Below the pieces are notes generated by a model that was not told the DNA's origin, made no database searches, and saw only the letters and a program-made list of their open reading frames with translations. A program made the translations under genes and the position numbers. Of a stretch of 16,179 nucleotides of DNA, positions 1 to 8,367 are shown in pieces; the first letter of the stretch is position 1; every line of letters begins with the position of its first letter. The DNA is taken from contig JAEOUL010000300.1 of assembly GCA_016839345.1 (NCBI GenBank), forward strand, positions 1 through 16,179, written 5' to 3'. This stretch comes from Candidatus Thorarchaeota archaeon. Lineage in GTDB: Archaea; Asgardarchaeota; Thorarchaeia; Thorarchaeales; Thorarchaeaceae.

Positions 1-494
1 CCAATATTCTCAAGGGCTCCTGCTACTGTCTGTCTGACAAAAACCGATTCATCTCGAAGTGAAGAAATCAATGCATCAATTGATTTCTTGTCTTTACGTT
101 CTCCAAGCTGTGCTGCGGCATGAATCCGTACCATATACCGCAAATCTAACAATGCTTCGATCAAAACTTGAGTGGCCTGTGGATGATTAAGCATTCCCAA
201 TCGTTCAATTGCTCCAAGACTAACCTGTTCATCATCACTTTGAATTTCTAGCGCTAGTTCTTCCAGCATTGCTTTGTTATCTAAACTAGTAGCTTTCTTT
301 GCAGGTTCTTTGGTAGCTTTCTTCCTTGGAAGTTTCTTTTCCATCTCTTTAGCTGGCTTTTTCTTGGCAGCTTCTTTCTTTACAGTGGCCTTAGCTTTTG
401 TTTTTACGGAAGCTTTCTTTTTGGCTTTGGATTTTGTTGAGGTCGTCTTTTTTGCGGTCACTTTCTTCTTCGGGGTCTTTGTACCTTTTGACAA
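1..494 (-). CDS. HEAT-repeat protein with Lys/Ala-rich N-terminal tail (partial, C-terminus outside window)
   Basis: The reading frame is open from a TTG at 494 to the left edge (164 codons visible). TTG is chosen because a purine-rich GAGGGAG site lies just upstream and an in-frame TGA lies 15 bases before it, with no other start between. Residues 1 to about 67 are low complexity: Lys, Ala, Thr, Ser and Pro, with runs such as KKKVTAKKTTSTKSKAKKK, resembling histone H1 tails or the basic tails of bacterial nucleoid proteins. From about residue 70 the protein changes to amphipathic helix pairs typical of HEAT/PBS-lyase repeats (for example VSLGAIERLGMLNHPQATQV and MVRIHAAAQLGERKDKKSID). HEAT repeats are protein-binding scaffolds; the tail could bind nucleic acid or an acidic surface. 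The function is unknown. It is divergent from hypA. Repeat identity is clear; the role is not. Confidence 0.75.
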   Translation of the reverse strand, partial: MSKGTKTPKKKVTAKKTTSTKSKAKKKASVKTKAKATVKKEAAKKKPAKEMEKKLPRKKATKEPAKKATSLDNKAMLEELALEIQSDDEQVSLGAIERLGMLNHPQATQVLIEALLDLRYMVRIHAAAQLGERKDKKSIDALISSLRDESVFVRQTVAGALENI

Positions 495-543
495 GTCAGC
501 TCCCTCTCAATCGCTCCAGAATATTACAGAATTGGACAATGAG

Positions 544-553
544 TCATATAAAG
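544..553. promoter_or_regulatory. Candidate TATA box between divergent HEAT gene and hypA
   Basis: On the minus strand this reads CTTTATATGA, close to the archaeal TATA consensus. Initiation about 25 bases downstream would leave a leader of roughly 26 bases before the TTG at 494. On the plus strand the same bases read TCATATAAAG and could serve hypA, with a leader of about 50 bases. The box is nearly symmetric, so use in both directions is possible. This is read from sequence only. Confidence 0.4.
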
Positions 554-622
554 AGTCTGAACAAGTACCACAACGGAAATGCCTTAACATGAATCCAATC
601 TCCTCCATTCTGGTGGTATATG

Positions 623-1018
623 TTGCATGAATTCTCAGCCGCATGTTCGATAGTTGATACAGCTATTGAAGCTGCTAGGAACAACAATGCCACTAGAGTT
701 TCTGTTGTCAATATAGAAGTAGGTGAATTCACTTTCCTCGTTCCCGAACAACTTGTCTTCAATTTCGAGATTGCGAGTAGAAACTCATTGCTTGAAGGCG
801 CTGAGTTGCGAGTAATGACGATCAAGGGGCGTCTGAGATGCGCTGATTGTGGCTTTGAAGGTGAATCAAAGGTGGACCCAGATATTCCCTCTCAAGTTGC
901 TATATTTGCGCCAATGAAGTGCCCACAATGCGGCGGTAGCTCTACTAAAATCACTGGTGGAAAAGACTTTGTGATAACAAGTATAGAGGCCGAGGTCTCA
1001 GATTCTACTACAGGCTAG
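623..1018 (+). CDS. hypA: Hydrogenase nickel-insertion protein HypA
   Basis: HypA delivers Ni(II) to the large subunit of [NiFe] hydrogenase, working with the GTPase HypB, and carries a structural zinc site. The protein shows the N-terminal MHEFSAACSIVDTAIEAA signature and two CxxC pairs (CADC and CPQC), separated by a loop of about 35 residues; the size (131 aa) fits the family. An ATG at 620 would give MLHEF, but HypA needs its N-terminal Met followed directly by His2, because the amine and His2 bind nickel. TTG at 623 gives exactly MHEF and sits 6 bases after a GGTGG site at 612-616, so it is preferred. It is convergent with the eS8 gene, whose stop lies 25 bases away. HypE is nearby, but hypB, hypC and hypD are not in the window. 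Confidence 0.93.
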   Translation: MHEFSAACSIVDTAIEAARNNNATRVSVVNIEVGEFTFLVPEQLVFNFEIASRNSLLEGAELRVMTIKGRLRCADCGFEGESKVDPDIPSQVAIFAPMKCPQCGGSSTKITGGKDFVITSIEAEVSDSTTG

Positions 1019-1043
1019 TAAAATGCTGCATCAAAATTGTACT

Positions 1044-1421
1044 TTAGATTAGAATAGCGTTGAGGACGCCATCTTGACCAGGTCTACTGGTTACTCTAGC
1101 ACGACCTTTTGAGGTTTTGATGATAGTACCTCGTGTGATGACCTTTCTACGTTGATAATCCATGTTGGCTGGGTTTCTCTCAACATCTTGAAGTTCAGCA
1201 CGAAAAGTAACATTCTTTGCGGCGTCTGTAACGTTGACCTGAGTTAGTTTCAGTGCTGGTGTCTTCTTCGCCTTTCTCCTACTATCGATTGTAATTCTCT
1301 TTGGTTCACCCATCAGGGTTTCAGTAGGAGTGCGCCCCATCTGATGCTTTCTCTTACTCCTGAGTTGCTTCAGGCGGGCTCCAGTAGATGTACGTGTTGA
1401 TCTTCTATGCCAGACACCCAT
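1044..1421 (-). CDS. rps8e: Small-subunit ribosomal protein eS8 (S8e)
   Basis: This is a small basic protein of 125 aa, the usual size for archaeal eS8, a 30S subunit protein shared with eukaryotes and absent from bacteria. Diagnostic stretches are GVWHRRSTRTSTGARLKQLR and KRKHQMGRTPTETLMGE near the N-terminus, ITRGTIIKTSKGRARVTSRP near the C-terminus, and the end PGQDGVLNAILI. The ATG is preceded at 8 bases by GAGG (minus strand, in AAGAGGTAG). The gene stands alone on the minus strand between hypA and hypE, so it is probably transcribed from its own promoter. Confidence 0.96.
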   Translation of the reverse strand: MGVWHRRSTRTSTGARLKQLRSKRKHQMGRTPTETLMGEPKRITIDSRRKAKKTPALKLTQVNVTDAAKNVTFRAELQDVERNPANMDYQRRKVITRGTIIKTSKGRARVTSRPGQDGVLNAILI

Positions 1422-1467
1422 TTCTGACTACCTCTTGGTTTGGTCAATGACGCTCATTGTAGATTCG

Positions 1468-1474
1468 TTTTAAG
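1468..1474 (-). promoter_or_regulatory. Candidate TATA box for eS8
   Basis: The minus strand reads GACTTAAAACG here. Initiation about 25 bases downstream would leave a leader of roughly 25 bases that contains the GAGG site. Nearly the same string, ACTTAAAACCG, lies at the matching distance upstream of the Sec23/24-like gene (8314-8324), which supports it as a promoter element of this genome. Confidence 0.4.
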
Positions 1475-1572
1475 TCTTGCTTAGTGGCCATGATTCTGAT
1501 TCATGTCCGAAGCATCCTCTTCAAATACTTCAAAGGGCAGCTCAAAGATACTGTTCATTCGGAGGATTCCAT

Positions 1573-2586
1573 ATGCCTAAGATTGAGTCTGCTCATGGCG
1601 CTGGCGGCAAGATTATGCAACGTCTGCTGGAAGAGATTGTGATTCCCTCTTTCAGTCATAGAAGAATCGGAGATATTGGACTCGACGAGATGGACGATGG
1701 TGCAACACTTCATGCCAATGGAGCTAATCTAGTAGTGTGTACAGATGCACATACCATTCATCCGATCTTCTTTCCCGGTGGAAACCTAGGTGTTCTTACA
1801 GCGTGCGGCACTGTTAATGATTTGGCAGTCATGGGGGCAAAACCAATAGCAATGACAAACACAGTCATTATTGAAGAAGGCGTTGAAATAGAAACTCTGC
1901 AGATTATACTCAAGTCCCTGAACAGCATTATTGAGCCGCTTGGAGTAGCAATGATTGCTGGCGATACTAAAGTCATGCCCCCGGGAACCCTGGATGGTAT
2001 TGTCATGTCCACAACAGGAATTGGAGAGTCCTACCTGAATCATCCAATTGCAGATAGTGGTGCCAGACCTGGAGATGATATTATCATCTCAGGACCAATT
2101 GGGGATCATGGTACTTCGCTACTAGCTCATAGGGAGGGTCTCAAGTTTGAAACTGACCTGATTAGTGATGTAGCGCCACTATGGGAACCAATCCGTAGTT
2201 GCCTCGATGTTGGCGGAGTACATGCTATGAAAGACCCTACAAGAGGGGGAACTGCAGTAGCGCTCAATGAGATTGCGTCAAAATCAGGACTTGAGTTCGA
2301 ACTCCAAGAAGAGCTGATTCCAATACGCCCTGCTGTTCAATCCCTATGCAATGTTCTAGGACTTAATCCTCTACACATGAGCTGCGAGGGTACAGTCGTT
2401 ATGACAACTCATCCTGACAGGACCAAGGACGTGCTAGCTGCTCTATCGAACCATAAAACCACAAAGGACGCTCAGATAGTTGGCAAGGTTCACAAGGGAA
2501 AAGCGAGGGTCATTATGAAAACCACAATAGGCGGTCGTAAGATAATTCAAGTTCCTTACGGTGAGCCAATTCCACGAGTTTGTTAA
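1573..2586 (+). CDS. hypE: Hydrogenase maturation protein HypE
   Basis: HypE turns the carbamoyl group it receives from HypF into a thiocyanate on its C-terminal cysteine, using ATP, and donates cyanide to the iron of [NiFe] hydrogenase through HypC/HypD. The 337-aa product has the PurM/AIR-synthase-like fold marks: the Gly-rich start (MPKIESAHGAGGKIMQRLL), the GTVNDLAVMGAKP motif, AGDTKVMP, and MKDPTRGGTAVALNEIA. It ends in PRVC, so the essential terminal Cys is present (the common form is PRIC). The frame is open back to 1477, but ATG 1573 is chosen because GGAGG at 1561-1565 lies 7 bases before it and the family N-terminus begins there. The gene is convergent with the scpB end of the condensin operon. 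Confidence 0.96.
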   Translation: MPKIESAHGAGGKIMQRLLEEIVIPSFSHRRIGDIGLDEMDDGATLHANGANLVVCTDAHTIHPIFFPGGNLGVLTACGTVNDLAVMGAKPIAMTNTVIIEEGVEIETLQIILKSLNSIIEPLGVAMIAGDTKVMPPGTLDGIVMSTTGIGESYLNHPIADSGARPGDDIIISGPIGDHGTSLLAHREGLKFETDLISDVAPLWEPIRSCLDVGGVHAMKDPTRGGTAVALNEIASKSGLEFELQEELIPIRPAVQSLCNVLGLNPLHMSCEGTVVMTTHPDRTKDVLAALSNHKTTKDAQIVGKVHKGKARVIMKTTIGGRKIIQVPYGEPIPRVC

Positions 2587-2689
2587 CCGAGTGTTTGGTA
2601 ATCTAATCTCGCTGATTACTGTCAATACCTAGCGATTCAGCATGAAGGTATTAAAACCACCTTGTGTTTGGTCTGGTCCTTCTGATATC

Positions 2690-2734
2690 TAGAACCCTTC
2701 CATAGACTTCAATCTTCATAGCATTGGGGTTCTA
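2690..2734. repeat. Inverted repeat between hypE and scpB
   Basis: TAGAACCC (2690-2697) is matched exactly by GGGTTCTA (2727-2734), with a 29-base loop. The right arm overlaps the scpB stop codon (2732-2734). It could end transcripts converging from hypE and scpB, but no T-tract follows on the plus strand and the loop is long. Confidence 0.3.
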
Positions 2735-3286
2735 AAAAGAAATCACTCCGGCAGATTCCTCAGCCTCACGTTGGTCGTCTAGTATCTTTTTCATTTTGAA
2801 CTTAAGCTGAGCTTTAAGCTTTACGCGGTCACTGTCCAAACCAAAGTAGTCTGCAAAGAGCTTAGTAGTCGTTAGTAATTTAGAGCGTCCCTCTGGAACT
2901 GCATCTACAAATTTCTTGTCCACAAGATCTCTGATATGGTCGTACGTATGTGTTCCACGTTGTGCAACAAGCTCTGATTGGATTATTGGCTGTTTGAGTG
3001 CAATGAAAACAAGAGTCTGGAGGGTGGCAAAGGACAACAATCCTCCGGGTATTAGTTTTCCAACTCTGGGAGTGAGTTCCGGTTTGAGTTGCATTACGTA
3101 GCGATCTTTGGGTAGGGCCACGACTTCAAGTGCTCCCTCTTTTTGATTGTACTCAAAGCTCAGGTCATCAAGCAATTTCTGAGTAGTAGACTGTGACTTC
3201 CCAATGATATCAGCGAGTTCCTCTAGAGTTAAGGCTCGTCCAGATACATAGAGTGCAGCTTCTAGTGTTACCACGTCATCATCCAA
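2732..3286 (-). CDS. scpB: Segregation and condensation protein B (winged-helix kleisin partner)
   Basis: ScpB binds as a dimer to the kleisin ScpA and completes the SMC-ScpAB condensin that compacts and segregates chromosomes. The 184-aa protein begins VTLEAALYVSGRALTLEELA, the typical ScpB first winged helix. The second winged-helix region carries LSFATLQTLVFIALKQPIIQ, TYDHIRDLVDKKFVDAV and GRSKLLTTTKLFADYFGL, which match the conserved ScpB pattern (a helix, a turn, then a Gly-Arg loop and 'T..F..YFGL'). The start is TTG at 3286, with GGGTGAT just upstream overlapping the scpA stop; the gap is 10 bases. It is the last gene of the operon. The C-terminus has a charged tail (DDQREAEESAG). Confidence 0.9.
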   Translation of the reverse strand: MDDDVVTLEAALYVSGRALTLEELADIIGKSQSTTQKLLDDLSFEYNQKEGALEVVALPKDRYVMQLKPELTPRVGKLIPGGLLSFATLQTLVFIALKQPIIQSELVAQRGTHTYDHIRDLVDKKFVDAVPEGRSKLLTTTKLFADYFGLDSDRVKLKAQLKFKMKKILDDQREAEESAGVISF

Positions 3287-3296
3287 TCAGATCACC

Positions 3297-4022
3297 CTAC
3301 GTTTTGATTTCTGGCTGAATATCTTCCTCTGATGTCATCTCATCATCTTCTGTAATCTCTGGTGGTCCTTGGAGCTTTACCCAGATGACACCTTTATCAT
3401 CCATCCAGATATCGATATATGAACGTGCAAAAAGAAACAGTAGCGAGAAAAAGACTCGTACAATCTCTTGTCGTGTATTATTAATGAGTAAATCTATGAA
3501 CTTCGTCACTTCACCAATCTGCATGATTCTGCAGATATCATCATATACATCAGCAATAGTTTCCTCGATATTTGCTTGGTCAACATTCATCTGAAATGTC
3601 AATGGATCTGCTTTTGTTGTGTACCTTCGCCTTGCTGAAGTTGATCGAGGTCTATCTCCCTTGCTTAACACATGATCCATGGCAACAAGTAATTCTTCTA
3701 AAGTCACACGCCTATTGGTCAACCTGAATGGCGGTCTTATGAGTGGAATTTCTAGTTCACTATCGTCATCATCTTCCTCAGGAGGCAGGAGTCCAAGTTG
3801 AACAAGCTCTCTAGTTTTCCTCATGAATATTACAGAAGCAGAGTACAAAGCATTTCCAGATATTCTGAAATCGATATCCCCCAGTCTTTTCATTTCATCT
3901 AGGAACCCTACGACAAGCTTTCCTACATCTACGTTCCACGGCTCAATCTTGTCCAGTTGTAGGACATCCGTCAGTAGAATATATGGCGGGGTTGCCCAGA
4001 AGGGTGAGTCATCATTAGTCAT
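3297..4022 (-). CDS. scpA: Segregation and condensation protein A (kleisin)
   Basis: ScpA is the kleisin that bridges the two SMC heads. At 241 aa it is the normal archaeal size. The N-terminal part has the family pattern ILLTDVLQLDKIEPWNVDVG followed by FLDEMKRLGDIDFRISGNAL and FMRKTREL. A variable acidic middle (EEDDDDSELE) follows. The C-terminal winged helix contains RVTLEELLVAMDHVLSK and, later, FIDLLINNTRQEIVRVFFSL and FLFARSYIDIWMDDKGVIWV. The start ATG overlaps the smc stop (ATGA), which indicates translational coupling. A GGAGGAGGT site lies 12 bases upstream, inside smc. Confidence 0.95.
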   Translation of the reverse strand: MTNDDSPFWATPPYILLTDVLQLDKIEPWNVDVGKLVVGFLDEMKRLGDIDFRISGNALYSASVIFMRKTRELVQLGLLPPEEDDDDSELEIPLIRPPFRLTNRRVTLEELLVAMDHVLSKGDRPRSTSARRRYTTKADPLTFQMNVDQANIEETIADVYDDICRIMQIGEVTKFIDLLINNTRQEIVRVFFSLLFLFARSYIDIWMDDKGVIWVKLQGPPEITEDDEMTSEEDIQPEIKT

Positions 4023-7000
4023 GACGATGCTGCGACCTCCTCCAAATCAACTGAAACAATCCTTGAGATGCCATCTTGATTCGATACACCTACCAATAAA
4101 TCAGCTTTTCGAACCGTAGTGTCTCTCAATGAAACAACTACAAACTGTGAGTTCTTAGACATTTCTGATATTAGAAGGGCCACGTTGTGAGCATTGACAT
4201 TGTCAAGAGCTGCATCAATCTCGTCGAATATGTAGAAACTTGCTGGACTGTACATCTGAATGGCGAAGATGAGTGCGAGTCCTGTGAGTGTCTTTTCCCC
4301 ACCACTCATTGCATCCAGTGTAACAAGCTCTTTTCCTCGTGGTTTTGATCTGACCGTAATCCCACCCATGAGAGGATATTCAGGATTCTCAAGCATTAGA
4401 TTCGCTTCACCCTCTGGTGAGAGTTTGGCAAATACCTTAGAGAAGTTATCTGCAATTTCGTTATAGACTGTAAGGAACTTCTGAGTCTTTTCAGATTCTA
4501 ATTCCTCCATGAATGCAAGAATCTCATTACGCTCATCTTCAAGACGTGTTTTCTTGTCAACAATCTCTTCGTACCTTTCCTTCTCCATATCATAGTCGGT
4601 GAGTGACTTGAGGTTGACAGGTCCCATCGCCTCAAGTTCACGTTCAATCTCTTTGATTTTCTCTTCTAGTTCTTCAATCTCCTTGTATGTAAGTTCACGT
4701 TCTTCTTCTCTCTCCTCAAGAGCTTCTTGAGAATTGGCTACAGTATTCAACTCTGCCACGAATCCAACGATATCGGCTTCAAGGCGGTTCTGTTCCGTCT
4801 GAAGGCGATAAACTGCTTTCTCATTTGATGTCTGGGCTTCCCTAATCTCCTCGTGGCGCATTCTGAAATTACGAAGTTCCTCTTTCAACTCCAATTGACG
4901 GACACGTTTGTCTTTGACCGCTTCATCTATACGTTCCCTCTCTTCCTTGAGTTTTTCAAACTCGGCTTCTCTTTCAGATAGTCCCAACTGTAACCGTTTC
5001 AGCTCCTCCTCGAAACCTGGGATTATAGCGTCTTGGGATTGAATCTTGTCCTCTATCTCAATTGCCTTAGGTCCAAGGCGTTCATCTAGAGCTACTCGAA
5101 GGGATGTAATCTCACTCTGAAGCTTCTCTCTTCGTTTCTGATACTGTTCTTGAACCTCTTTCAGGTCTTTGATTTCTTGATTGAGTTTATTCGCATCGGA
5201 AGAAACCAAAGCCTGATTTGCATCATCTCTCTGAGCCCGTACTCTCTCACGTTGAACACTGAGTTCATCATCCCTCTCCTGAAGTTCTTTGACTTGATCT
5301 TCAAGTTCAGTTATTGTGAGACTCGCCTTGTCTATTCTCTCTTTCAAAATTTCAGATCTAGCTTCTTGTTCTTCAAAACGTTCTTCGAGTCTGTTCAGTT
5401 CCAATTGGAAACGATAGTTTGTCTTTTCAAGTCCTTGGACTTCTTTTTCAAGTGAGATCTTCTCTTTTCGAAGTCTAGTCTGTTTTTCTCGTAGTTCATT
5501 GAGTATCTCCTCAAGTCCCTGAAGACGTTCAGTGATTTGCGGACTAGTGTCTTCAACTTGCAGAGATAATCCCGCTGCGGCCTTCTGAAAGTAGCCTCCT
5601 GTTATTAACCCAGAGCGCTCAACAAGATCACCATCAAGAGATACAGCTCTCTGTCCTTTAAATCCAAGACGCTTTGCAGTATCAAAATCCTCTGTGACAA
5701 TAGTGTCTGAAAATACAAATTCAAAAGCTGGACGCATCTTCGAATCAAATTTGACCAAGTTCAAAGCAAAATCTATCACACCGTCATCTTTGGGCAGCTT
5801 TCCTGGTGCATCTGTCTTAATCTTATCAAGTGGTATGAAAGAAGCTCTTCCAACTTTTTCGGTCTTCAATACCTGCACACATTCTGTAGCAACTTTCTCG
5901 TTTTCAACTACAATATAAGAAAGCCTGTTTCCTCCAGCAATCTCTAGTGCCACTAAATAATCTGGATTAATAGTCCCAAGTTCAGCAACAGTTCCATGAA
6001 TCCCGCTGATGACATCAGCATCTCTCAGTTTCAGGATCATGGCAATAGCACGACGTCTCTTGAGAAACGCATCTTCAGCCTCCTTGAGAGCCTCTTGACG
6101 GGCTTGCACTTTGATGAGTTCCTCTCTTGTCTGAGCCACAATTTTTGCACTCTCAGTGACCTCCGCATCCACTGTAGATAGTTGTTCTGTCAAATTGTCA
6201 ATCTCTGCTTGCTTGGTTTTCTCCAGATTCTGGGACTGCTCAAACTCAGACCTCTTTTCGGGAATGCTCTCCTTCAATTCTGCAATCTCTCTCTCTGCAG
6301 TCTGAAGGCTCTCAGTCGCATCTCGTAGCTCCTCATACGCAAGTCCCAATTCTCTGTTATCCGATTTTATCGTTGATCTAATCTCGGAAACCCCTTCGTC
6401 TAGGTGACGCATCTGGTTATTCAAATCTTGAAGTCGGAGTGTAGTTTCATAGTAGGCTGTTTGCGCTTTCTCAGCCATATCCTCTAATCGAATTATTTCA
6501 GCAGTTGTTCCAGCCACCTCTTTCTCCAAGTCAGTGAGTTCGCTGTTCCTATCTTTCATCAATTGCTCGTTGTGGCTAATCTCATCTTGTGTCGCTTCCA
6601 GTTCTTCACTGAGAGATTTACGTTCACCAGATGCTCTATCATACTCCAATTGTGCTCGTTCAAGGTCACCTTTTACGTGACTAACTGCTGCAGATACGAT
6701 ACCATATTGTTCTGATACTCGGGTTGAGTCGCCTCCAGTGATTTCATCAATATCATGGTCAATTCTCTCAATCTCAGTTTCAGTCGCCGCAATCCCATTT
6801 TCCACCTCGACTGATTCCTTTACTAGGGATTCCGCCTCTTCAGCCCTGAGTGCAAGAGTTTCGTTGATGGTTTCTATTCTTGATTTTCCTTTGATCGTAC
6901 TCCACGCAAGAATATCGACTCTGTGCTTCCTTATCTGATTATTGAGATTCTGATATCTACGGGCATCAGACATCTCTGCTTCAAGTTTCTCCAACTGCCG

Positions 7001-7609
7001 ACGACGTTCTTGCAGCTGCATTTCCACTTTACCCAAGTTTCCCTCGCTCTCTGACAGTTTCTTGAGAGCACGATCTTTCTGTTCATCATATGCTGATATG
7101 CCTGCAATCTCCTCAATCAGCTTTCTACGTTCATTTGGACTGACTTTGACTATCTGTGCAATTTCGCCTTGGAGAACCAGATTGTAACCGTTTGGATCAA
7201 CTCCAATGGCACCTAATACATCAAGAACTGCTGTTCTTGTGACCACCTTTCCATTGATTCGGCACACTGATTTTCCCGTATCATCTAACTGTCGCTCAAT
7301 AACTACACGGTCAGTATCAATCTGCAACTCACGGTCCTTGTTGTCGAAATGCAGCTCTACCACCGCAGATTTTGCCTTTGGTGGCATGTTTGGTTTTGGT
7401 GGCGAGTATAGAAGATCAGAGAAGACAGTTGCTCTTAGAGTCTTGGCACTTAGTTGACCAAGTACGAATAGAATCGCATCTACAACATTTGATTTACCTG
7501 ATCCATTCGGACCAACAATGCAAGTGAATCCTGGATTGAGTTTGATACTGACTGATTCTCGTCCGAATGATTTGAAGCCCTTGCATACAAGCTTCTCAAT
7601 ATGAACCAA
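4019..7609 (-). CDS. smc: Chromosome segregation ATPase SMC
   Basis: SMC is the ATPase of condensin: a long antiparallel coiled coil with a hinge at one end and an ABC-type head at the other. The 1196-aa product shows Walker A GPNGSGKS (residues about 33-40), Q-loop LQGEIAQ (about 146-152), two heptad-rich coiled coils (about 165-510 and 680-1040), a hinge (about 520-675) containing GLITGGYF, the signature MSGGEK (about 1101-1106) and Walker B FDEID (about 1128-1132) followed by the D-loop AALD. The frame extends to a TTG at 7630 without a ribosome site. TTG at 7609 has GAGG 8 bases upstream and gives MVHIEKLVCKGFKSF, the usual SMC N-terminus, so it is preferred. It is the first gene of smc-scpA-scpB. 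A promoter probably lies in 7631-7800. Confidence 0.97.
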   Translation of the reverse strand: MVHIEKLVCKGFKSFGRESVSIKLNPGFTCIVGPNGSGKSNVVDAILFVLGQLSAKTLRATVFSDLLYSPPKPNMPPKAKSAVVELHFDNKDRELQIDTDRVVIERQLDDTGKSVCRINGKVVTRTAVLDVLGAIGVDPNGYNLVLQGEIAQIVKVSPNERRKLIEEIAGISAYDEQKDRALKKLSESEGNLGKVEMQLQERRRQLEKLEAEMSDARRYQNLNNQIRKHRVDILAWSTIKGKSRIETINETLALRAEEAESLVKESVEVENGIAATETEIERIDHDIDEITGGDSTRVSEQYGIVSAAVSHVKGDLERAQLEYDRASGERKSLSEELEATQDEISHNEQLMKDRNSELTDLEKEVAGTTAEIIRLEDMAEKAQTAYYETTLRLQDLNNQMRHLDEGVSEIRSTIKSDNRELGLAYEELRDATESLQTAEREIAELKESIPEKRSEFEQSQNLEKTKQAEIDNLTEQLSTVDAEVTESAKIVAQTREELIKVQARQEALKEAEDAFLKRRRAIAMILKLRDADVISGIHGTVAELGTINPDYLVALEIAGGNRLSYIVVENEKVATECVQVLKTEKVGRASFIPLDKIKTDAPGKLPKDDGVIDFALNLVKFDSKMRPAFEFVFSDTIVTEDFDTAKRLGFKGQRAVSLDGDLVERSGLITGGYFQKAAAGLSLQVEDTSPQITERLQGLEEILNELREKQTRLRKEKISLEKEVQGLEKTNYRFQLELNRLEERFEEQEARSEILKERIDKASLTITELEDQVKELQERDDELSVQRERVRAQRDDANQALVSSDANKLNQEIKDLKEVQEQYQKRREKLQSEITSLRVALDERLGPKAIEIEDKIQSQDAIIPGFEEELKRLQLGLSEREAEFEKLKEERERIDEAVKDKRVRQLELKEELRNFRMRHEEIREAQTSNEKAVYRLQTEQNRLEADIVGFVAELNTVANSQEALEEREEERELTYKEIEELEEKIKEIERELEAMGPVNLKSLTDYDMEKERYEEIVDKKTRLEDERNEILAFMEELESEKTQKFLTVYNEIADNFSKVFAKLSPEGEANLMLENPEYPLMGGITVRSKPRGKELVTLDAMSGGEKTLTGLALIFAIQMYSPASFYIFDEIDAALDNVNAHNVALLISEMSKNSQFVVVSLRDTTVRKADLLVGVSNQDGISRIVSVDLEEVAASS

Positions 7610-7809
7610 ATCCCATTCCTCTTCCGGCAAGACACAGTCAGATTGGCCACGGCGTGTCCGAGTGTGTTATTCTGATTTTACACAGGCCTAAATACGGTTG
7701 GTATGACCCAAGTATTACACCAGCTATGTCTGGATAATGTATTCAGGCTAACAGGGCTTCCTCTACTGCATTGAAAAGTGTAACTCTGTAGACTTTTATT
7801 AGCGCGTTC

Positions 7810-8175
7810 TCAACTGACTATCGATAATAGCGCTCGTCGAAGACTCATTCTAAGAAGCCCTAGTGACTCCCGTGCTCCTTCACCAGCTATTCCCGCAAGT
7901 ACTATTTTCACATCACCGAGGATGATAATGAAACCATTGTCTGCTGCAATACTGACTTCCTTGAGACCTCCCTTATCCAGACCGGCGGAAAGCTGGGAAG
8001 AATTAGCTGCTATCTTTACTGCAAGGTTTGAAACATCTGAATGTTTAGTTCCCCCGCTGATTGTATGACCAAATAACACACTTCCTTTGGCATCACATAT
8101 GACAATCCCTTCCAGATCTGCATTGGCAGCCATCGTTTCTTGTACAACTCGTTCAATCTTTGCTTGGTCCACCAT
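7810..8175 (-). CDS. Roadblock/LC7-domain protein (paralogue D)
   Basis: This small alpha/beta protein of 121 aa has the roadblock/LC7 pattern: an N-terminal helix (DQAKIERVVQETMAANADLE), strand GIVICDAKGSVLFGH, a central amphipathic helix (DVSNLAVKIAANSSQLSAGL), strands KEVSIAADNGFIIILGDVKI and a C-terminal helix (RESLGLLRMSLRRALLSI). Roadblock proteins dimerise and act as GAPs or scaffolds for small GTPases (MglB on MglA, LAMTOR/Ragulator on Rag). ATG 8175 is chosen because GGAGG on the minus strand lies 11 bases upstream; a TTG at 8193 is a longer alternative that would place that GGAGG inside the gene. It is divergent from the Sec23/24-like gene. The partner is not known. Confidence 0.85.
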   Translation of the reverse strand: MVDQAKIERVVQETMAANADLEGIVICDAKGSVLFGHTISGGTKHSDVSNLAVKIAANSSQLSAGLDKGGLKEVSIAADNGFIIILGDVKIVLAGIAGEGARESLGLLRMSLRRALLSIVS

Positions 8176-8313
8176 CTGTGAGTTTTCCTCCAAGAGGTAT
8201 GAATAGATTACAGTCCAGTTCTGACCATAGGTGTGTAAATATCTTACGCGTCGGTCTGTTATTCTCTTTTTCGGAATATAACTTCATTTTAGAACCGGAT
8301 TCTTCGTCGATTC

Positions 8314-8322
8314 ACTTAAAAC
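8314..8322 (+). promoter_or_regulatory. Candidate TATA box for the Sec23/24-like gene
   Basis: ACTTAAAAC lies about 50 bases before ATG 8368. Initiation around 8345 would leave a leader of about 22 bases containing GGAGG (8353-8357), which ends 10 bases before the ATG. The string matches the candidate eS8 promoter. Confidence 0.4.
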
Positions 8323-8367
8323 CGCTCACGCAAAGGTCAGCCAACAAATTTTGGAGGCGCATATCGA

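Noticed and set aside
274..630. Plus-strand frame of 118 codons with Phe/Leu/Ala-rich, membrane-like translation
   Set aside because: It is the antisense of the Lys-rich tail of the HEAT protein; Lys codons AAA/AAG read as Phe/Leu on the other strand.
1477..1572. 32-codon extension at the hypE N-terminus
   Set aside because: No family similarity; the GGAGG site and the conserved N-terminus place the start at 1573.
7793..7802. CTTTTATTAG, also found at 11094-11103
   Set aside because: A ten-base AT-rich match may be chance; the first copy would point antisense into roadblock D, so a shared promoter is not supported.
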